Shown here: positions 60,319 through 64,000 of the stretch, piece by piece | How the letters are laid out: each line of letters begins with the position of its first letter | Position numbering within the stretch: the stretch's first letter is position 1 | Source of the DNA: Streptomyces sp. V4I2 | GTDB taxonomy: Bacteria > Actinomycetota > Actinomycetes > Streptomycetales > Streptomycetaceae | DNA: 64,000 nt | Direction: 5' to 3' | Assembly (NCBI RefSeq): GCF_030817655.1 | Contig: NZ_JAUSZM010000003.1 | Location: 10,292,001 to 10,356,000, forward strand | The notes under the pieces: model-generated | Seen by the model: the letters and a program-made list of their open reading frames with translations, nothing else | Database searches by the model: none | What the model was told of the DNA's origin: nothing | Position numbers and translations under genes: made by a program

Positions 60319-60804
60319 ATGAGTGACGATGCCACGTTGATCACGCAGTGGAACACACTGACCCTTGTCCATCGCCGGATCGAAACCCGGATCGAGCGAC
60401 ACCTTCATCAACATCTGGGCCTGGGGGTCAGCGAGTTCTACGCCCTTCGCGCCTTGTGGGAGGGCACGCGGGCGGGGACGGGCTTGCTGTACCTCAACGA
60501 CCTGGCCAACGGGATAGGGCTGAGCCAGTCCGCCACCAGCCGTCTCGTGGCGCGTCTGCGGGACCGCGGCCTGATCACCACGCACACCTCGCTGCACGAC
60601 CGTCGGAGCGTCGAAACCGAACTCACCGCCGTCGCACACGACGTACTGAGGGTGGGTTCGCCGCTCCTCCACCAGGCGGTCGAGGAGGCCGTGCGGGAAC
60701 TCGACGCGGGGGACACCGACGAAGACCTGCTCCGCTATCTCCGGGGGAGCACGTACGGCGCGGCCCCTCAACCGGACGAGGAACAAGTCCCCGCACTGGG
60801 ATGA
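60319..60804 (+). CDS. MarR-family transcriptional regulator
   Basis: A 161-residue MarR-type winged-helix repressor. The recognition region is LNDLANGIGLSQSATSRLVA then RLRDRGLITTHTSLHDRRSV, with the wing DRRSVETELTAVA. The N- and C-terminal helices that form the dimer are present. ATG 60319 has GGAGG eight bases upstream. A MarR gene under an ECF41-type promoter suggests a second regulatory tier, and MarR proteins often sense phenolics or oxidants. No cysteine is visible, so it is not a thiol sensor of the OhrR kind. Confidence 0.87.
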   Translation: MSDDATLITQWNTLTLVHRRIETRIERHLHQHLGLGVSEFYALRALWEGTRAGTGLLYLNDLANGIGLSQSATSRLVARLRDRGLITTHTSLHDRRSVETELTAVAHDVLRVGSPLLHQAVEEAVRELDAGDTDEDLLRYLRGSTYGAAPQPDEEQVPALG

Positions 60805-60934
60805 GCGGCGGCCCGGTCTCGAGACACCATCGTGTGCGTGACGACGCCGTGGAAGGGCGCCGGCTGGCGGTGGCCGAGCCCCGTCGACCCTTGAATGGTT
60901 ACGACTGGCTCAACTCACCGCCCTGCGGCCGAAG

Positions 60935-61288
60935 TCAGGAGGGTTGAAGTTCGACCACGACGCGATAGCCGACGGGTTCTGAGGTGATGTGAAGACCGGG
61001 ATCGTCGAACATACGCCGTAGCGAGGCGAGCCACTCGGGGTTGGCGGTGGCTCTGTCGAGCGCGGTGCCCGAACTCCATTCGGCGATGTGCACGAACCGC
61101 ACCTCCGGCGCGTCGACGAGCGCCCTGTGCAGGCGGGAGCGAAGAAAACCAGGTTGGGTCGACATGATCCGGGCGTTCTCCCGGTACACGTCGATGAAGT
61201 ACTCGGCTTCCCCCGCTGGCACTGTGTAGTTCTTGATCAAGGTGACGGGCTCATCAATGTCGGTCTTCGACTGCAAGGCTTGACTCAT
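60935..61288 (-). CDS. Antibiotic-biosynthesis-monooxygenase-type (ABM) protein
   Basis: A 117-residue dimeric alpha/beta ferredoxin-like protein. The pattern PVTLIKNYTVPAGEAEYFID, PGFLRSRLHRALVDAPEVRF and VHIAEWSSGTALDRATANPE fits ABM/DUF3291-like small monooxygenases that act on quinones or aromatic polyketides without cofactor. The ATG at 61288 is only 9 nt after the GGTC -10 element of its promoter and has no ribosome site, so the transcript is probably leaderless. Substrate unknown. Confidence 0.8.
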   Translation of the reverse strand: MSQALQSKTDIDEPVTLIKNYTVPAGEAEYFIDVYRENARIMSTQPGFLRSRLHRALVDAPEVRFVHIAEWSSGTALDRATANPEWLASLRRMFDDPGLHITSEPVGYRVVVELQPS

Positions 61289-61297
61289 ACTTGTGAA

Positions 61298-61324
61298 GAC
61301 CAATCACGTCCCGCAGTTGTGACA
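61298..61324 (-). promoter_or_regulatory. ECF41-type promoter for the ABM gene (leaderless)
   Basis: TGTCACA at 61324-61318, 16 nt, GGTC at 61301-61298. The ATG follows 9 nt later. Confidence 0.84.
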
Positions 61325-61435
61325 TTGAACTGGCCGTCGGACGCCTTCCACCTCCGAAGAGCCAAGCGGTGCTCTGCAACGCCGATGCGCGTTCTGACGT
61401 CGAGCCCGCGATCGGCTGGAGCCCGTCGGCTCCGC

Positions 61436-61462
61436 TGTCACAGATCTGGGCATCGCTCGGTC
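61436..61462 (+). promoter_or_regulatory. ECF41-type promoter for His-rich cupin 2
   Basis: TGTCACA at 61436-61442, 16 nt, GGTC at 61459-61462. Its spacer shares little with that of cupin 1. Confidence 0.85.
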
Positions 61463-61556
61463 TGGATATACGAGCCGTTGTCGCGAGGACTATGCGGTCA
61501 CGCTTGGGGCGGACGGCATGGCGTCCGCTCGTGGACATACTGGAGGGTGTTTCTCA

Positions 61557-62012
61557 GTGTCGGATAACGGACATCACGGGCATGGGCACGGTCATGGGGA
61601 TGGCGGCGAGGACGGGCCGAGTTGGACCAGGGCGGCGAAGCTGCTTCAGGATGCCGCGCCGATCACCGTTCCCGAGGGTGCCTCGGCCATGACCATTCAT
61701 GTGCACTGGGAGCCCGGGGACCCGGGCACTCCGCCGCATCGTCACTCCGGTCCGGCGTTCGGGTACGTCACCAAGGGTGCGGTCCGTTTCGAGCTGGAGG
61801 GGGAGCCGGAGCGTGTCGTCGAGGCGGGCGGCACGTTCTGGGAGCCGGGCGGTGACGCGATCCATTACCAGGACGGCAACGCCCTGGCCGACGAGACGAC
61901 CGAGTTCGTGGTCACCATGATGTGCGCGCCGGGCAAGCCCATGCTCGAACTCGTCGACGACGAGGAACTCAAGCAGCGCGCCCACCTCCGCGCCCCGCGA
62001 CCCACCGCCTGA
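61557..62012 (+). CDS. His-rich cupin-domain protein, copy 2
   Basis: A 151-residue near copy of the protein at 53715, with the same His-rich start (SDNGHHGHGHGHGDGG) and cupin motifs. It differs at two residues, A to T in DETTEF and E to D in DDEEL. It starts with GTG instead of ATG, with GGAGGG eight bases upstream. The GTG start may give lower expression than copy 1. It has its own ECF41-type promoter, divergent from that of the ABM gene. Confidence 0.85.
   Translation: MSDNGHHGHGHGHGDGGEDGPSWTRAAKLLQDAAPITVPEGASAMTIHVHWEPGDPGTPPHRHSGPAFGYVTKGAVRFELEGEPERVVEAGGTFWEPGGDAIHYQDGNALADETTEFVVTMMCAPGKPMLELVDDEELKQRAHLRAPRPTA
61558..62012. repeat. Duplicated cupin coding sequence, copy 2
   Basis: Counterpart of 53716-54170, in the same orientation, limited to the coding sequence. 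Confidence 0.85.
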
Positions 62013-62174
62013 CCTCGACTCCGCAAACGTGACCCAGCAGATTGCATCGAGCTGGGGACACCATGTGACAACAACCTGGTGACGCACCACCAGGCCCACC
62101 CCAGAGCATCAACTGAGTGGATGTGTGGCCCTTTCTCCGGAGGGCGCACAGCCAACGAATCAATCAAGGTGATC

Positions 62175-62948
62175 ACCATGGCAACCGAGAGTGTTCTGCA
62201 TCCAAGCCTGATCGTTCCGATCGGGCACGTCGAGCCCGTGCCCCGCCGTATCCGCGGCACGATCGGTGGCCGCGTCGCCTTCGATACCCGCCGCGCCCTG
62301 TACGTGTGGGAATGGCAGGCCTACCCTCAGTTCAGCATCCCGATCGAGGACCTTGTGGACGGTGTTCTCCAAGACGACGACCACACGGAACAGCTCGGTG
62401 CCGGACCGGCGCACCGACACACTCTGCGGGTAGGCCCTCACGTCCGCGCAGGCGCGGCCTGGCTCTGGGGCGAGGGCGCCCCGGGACCCTTGCATGACAC
62501 CGTACGCTTCGAGTGGGAGGCCCTGGACGCGTGGTTCGAGGAAGACGAGCCCGTCTTCGTTCATCCCAGGAGCCCCTACTCCCGTGTGGACGCCCTGCGT
62601 TCCACCAGCAGCGTTCGGGTGGAGCTGGATGGTGTGGTGCTGGCGGAGGCCCCCAATTGTGTGAAACTGTTCGAAACGGGCCTCCCCACCCGTTACTACC
62701 TTGATCGCAACTGCGTCGACTGGACCCGACTGCGGCATTCAGACAGCGTGACCCGATGTCCCTACAAGGGGACGACGAGCAGTTACTGGTCCTTCGACAG
62801 CGACAGAGCCTCCCATGAGGACATCGCCTGGGGCTACGACTTTCCGACCATTCACGCCAACCGCATCGCGGGGCTGACTGCGTTCTACAACGAGCATGTC
62901 GACCTGTACGTCGATGGTGTCCCACTGCCGAGGTCCACTCACGGCTGA
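62175..62948 (+). CDS. DUF427 family protein (tandem domains)
   Basis: A 257-residue protein with two DUF427 units. The first contains PRRIRGTIGGRVAFDTRRAL and YVWEWQAYPQFSIPIEDL. The second contains SVRVELDGVVLAEAPNCVKL, FETGLPTRYYLDRNCVDWTR and CPYKGTTSSYWSF, which are the family signatures. The fold is a small beta barrel of unknown function. ATG 62175 follows AAGGTG. It lies 162 nt after cupin 2. A TGTGACA near 62063 is in the wrong orientation and lacks a -10, so it may depend on readthrough from the cupin promoter. Confidence 0.85.
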   Translation, partial: TMATESVLHPSLIVPIGHVEPVPRRIRGTIGGRVAFDTRRALYVWEWQAYPQFSIPIEDLVDGVLQDDDHTEQLGAGPAHRHTLRVGPHVRAGAAWLWGEGAPGPLHDTVRFEWEALDAWFEEDEPVFVHPRSPYSRVDALRSTSSVRVELDGVVLAEAPNCVKLFETGLPTRYYLDRNCVDWTRLRHSDSVTRCPYKGTTSSYWSFDSDRASHEDIAWGYDFPTIHANRIAGLTAFYNEHVDLYVDGVPLPRSTHG

Positions 62949-63296
62949 CCAGTAGTGTTCTGGTTTCGGCTCTTGTGGCGGAGGGCGGCCGCAGGGCCGC
63001 GGATGCTGTTCTGCGGCCTTGCCGAGTTCTCGGGAGACGCAGGGGTCGGTAGTCGACCGCCGGCCTCCCGCCGGCCGCGGCTCGGAAGCACCCTGATCGT
63101 GCCCTCGCTCGCTGCGCGCCCTGCGCTCCGGCGAGCACTGCTGACAGCGGAGGCGAGCCGATCGAAGCAGGGGGCTACAGGCCAGGGCTGATGGATACGG
63201 CTCGCGAACACTCGTGGTCCTGTCGTGTGAGTAGGGATAGATTTTGAGACAGCGTGTACACGAGGCCGAGGGTATGGTGACAGCCGGGAGGCTGCC
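62949..63296. other. Intergenic region before LAL-7
   Basis: No gene is seen on either strand. There are short GC-rich inverted repeats (GGCCGC/GCGGCC near 62990-63020) that could terminate the DUF427 transcript. No ECF41-type promoter. Confidence 0.35.
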
Positions 63297-64000
63297 ATGG
63301 GGAGAGACGGAGCGCGGGCCGGGGTCGTCGGGCGCCGGAACGAGTGCCGATATCTCGACCACCTCTTGGCAGAAGCCAGGGCCGGGCAGAGCGGGGTCCT
63401 GGTGGTGCGTGGTGAGGCAGGCATCGGGAAGACCGAACTGCTGAACTACCTGATCGAGCGTGCCATCCGTTGCCGCGTCGTCCGGGCGGCCGGCGTCCAG
63501 TCCGAAATGGAGCTCTCCTACGCTGGACTGCACCAACTCTGCGCTCCGCTGTTGTCCCACCTCGATGATCTTCCTGAACCGCAGCAGAACGCGCTGCGCA
63601 CGGCTTTCGGGATGCAGGCCGGTGATGCGCCTGATCGTTTTCTGGTGGGGCTGGCGACTCTCAGTCTGCTTGCCGGCGCCGTCGGTGACGAGCCGCTCGT
63701 CTGTCTCGTGGATGACGCGCAATGGCTGGACCGCGTGTCGGCCCAGACGCTGGAGTTCGTCGCTCGTCGGCTGCTTGCCGAATCGGTTCTGCTCGTTCTC
63801 GCCGTCCGTGAGTCCGGCCCTCGCGAGGCTTTCACCGACCTGCGAGAGCTTCACGTGCGCGGGTTGAGCGACAGTGATTCCCGCAGGCTCCTCGAAACGG
63901 TGATCACCGGCCCCCTCGACCGGCGCGTGCGGGACCGCATCGTGGCCGAAACGCGCGGCAATCCGCTGGCACTTCTGGAACTGCCGAGGGGCCTGACCGC
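63297..64000 (+). CDS. LAL-type LuxR regulator (LAL-7), cut by the window edge
   Basis: ATG 63297 (ribosome site GGGAGG) opens a frame that runs to the end of the window without a stop. It begins MGRDGARAGVVGRRNECRYL, followed by Walker A GEAGIGKTELL, GVQSEMELSYAGLHQLCAPL, Walker B VCLVDDAQWLDRVS and GNPLALLELP. It is very similar to LAL-5 and to the broken gene at 12874. Only the first about 235 residues are visible. The HTH must lie beyond the window. Confidence 0.85.
   Translation, partial: MGRDGARAGVVGRRNECRYLDHLLAEARAGQSGVLVVRGEAGIGKTELLNYLIERAIRCRVVRAAGVQSEMELSYAGLHQLCAPLLSHLDDLPEPQQNALRTAFGMQAGDAPDRFLVGLATLSLLAGAVGDEPLVCLVDDAQWLDRVSAQTLEFVARRLLAESVLLVLAVRESGPREAFTDLRELHVRGLSDSDSRRLLETVITGPLDRRVRDRIVAETRGNPLALLELPRGLT

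Noticed and set aside
62045..62068. TGTCACA on the minus strand near the DUF427 gene
   Set aside because: No KGTC at the 16-nt spacing (ATGC instead) and it points away from the gene.
1..64000. CRISPR arrays, tRNA or rRNA genes, prophage, replication origin, antibiotic gene cluster
   Set aside because: No regularly spaced repeats, no RNA gene motifs, no structural phage genes, no DnaA-box cluster, and no polyketide or peptide synthase genes were seen.

Overview
The window is high-GC actinobacterial DNA and most likely comes from a Streptomyces chromosome. It carries an SsgA-like sporulation protein, a WhiB-like protein, seven large LuxR-type AAA regulators (LAL family), type-II NADH dehydrogenase and glucokinase/GlcP-like genes, with GTG/TTG starts and purine-rich Shine-Dalgarno sites. 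The many insertion-sequence (IS) remnants and broken genes suggest an accessory, fast-evolving region.

The main result is a regulon. Twenty-one sites match TGTCACA, exactly 16 nt, then GGTC or TGTC, and nearly all lie directly upstream of a gene in the right orientation. This is very close to the promoter type described for group ECF41 (SigJ-like) sigma factors. The genes behind these sites are the classic ECF41 partners: NmrA/epimerase-type NAD(P)-binding proteins, a carboxymuconolactone-decarboxylase/AhpD-like protein and oxidoreductases. They also include four cupins, three orphan fumarate-reductase-type flavoproteins, alpha/beta hydrolases, NDH-2, a ferritin-like VioB-type protein, a MarR regulator, a monooxygenase and an ECF41 sigma gene. 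Five ECF41-type sigma genes or relics are present. Only one (38628-39587) keeps the C-terminal SnoaL-like domain with its DGGGK motif, and it has its own copy of the promoter. The island therefore looks like a dispersed, mostly single-gene ECF41 regulon for redox or electrophile stress. That role is inference.

Layout. 1-10 kb: YceI; flavoprotein A; truncated sigma; IS5-type remnants with a beheaded FAD monooxygenase; Ohr; flavoprotein B; NmrA. Flavoproteins A and B form an inverted repeat with a central gene-conversion tract. 10-17 kb: SDR pseudogene; intact IS481-family element beside a nonsense-truncated sigma; broken LAL gene fused tail-first to a sigma fragment; NDH-2 operon; DUF1003 relic; SsgA-like gene. 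17-33 kb: four intact LAL regulators, a cupin, and a translationally coupled small ORF-glucokinase-sugar transporter-WhiB operon. 33-38.6 kb: a scrapyard of TnpB, IS110, ISAs1, IS5, methyltransferase, DUF402, DUF1152 and MarR fragments. 38.6-54 kb: the regulon core, with intact sigma, secreted hydrolase, NmrA, AceE, cupin, CMD-hydrolase-MFS operon, esterase-hydrolase operon, NmrA, VioB-like protein and cupin. 54-64 kb: flavoprotein C, a LAL gene, truncated sigma, MarR, monooxygenase, a near-identical second cupin, DUF427, and a LAL gene running off the right edge.

None of the LAL genes has the TGTCACA promoter. No tRNA, rRNA, CRISPR array or origin was seen.
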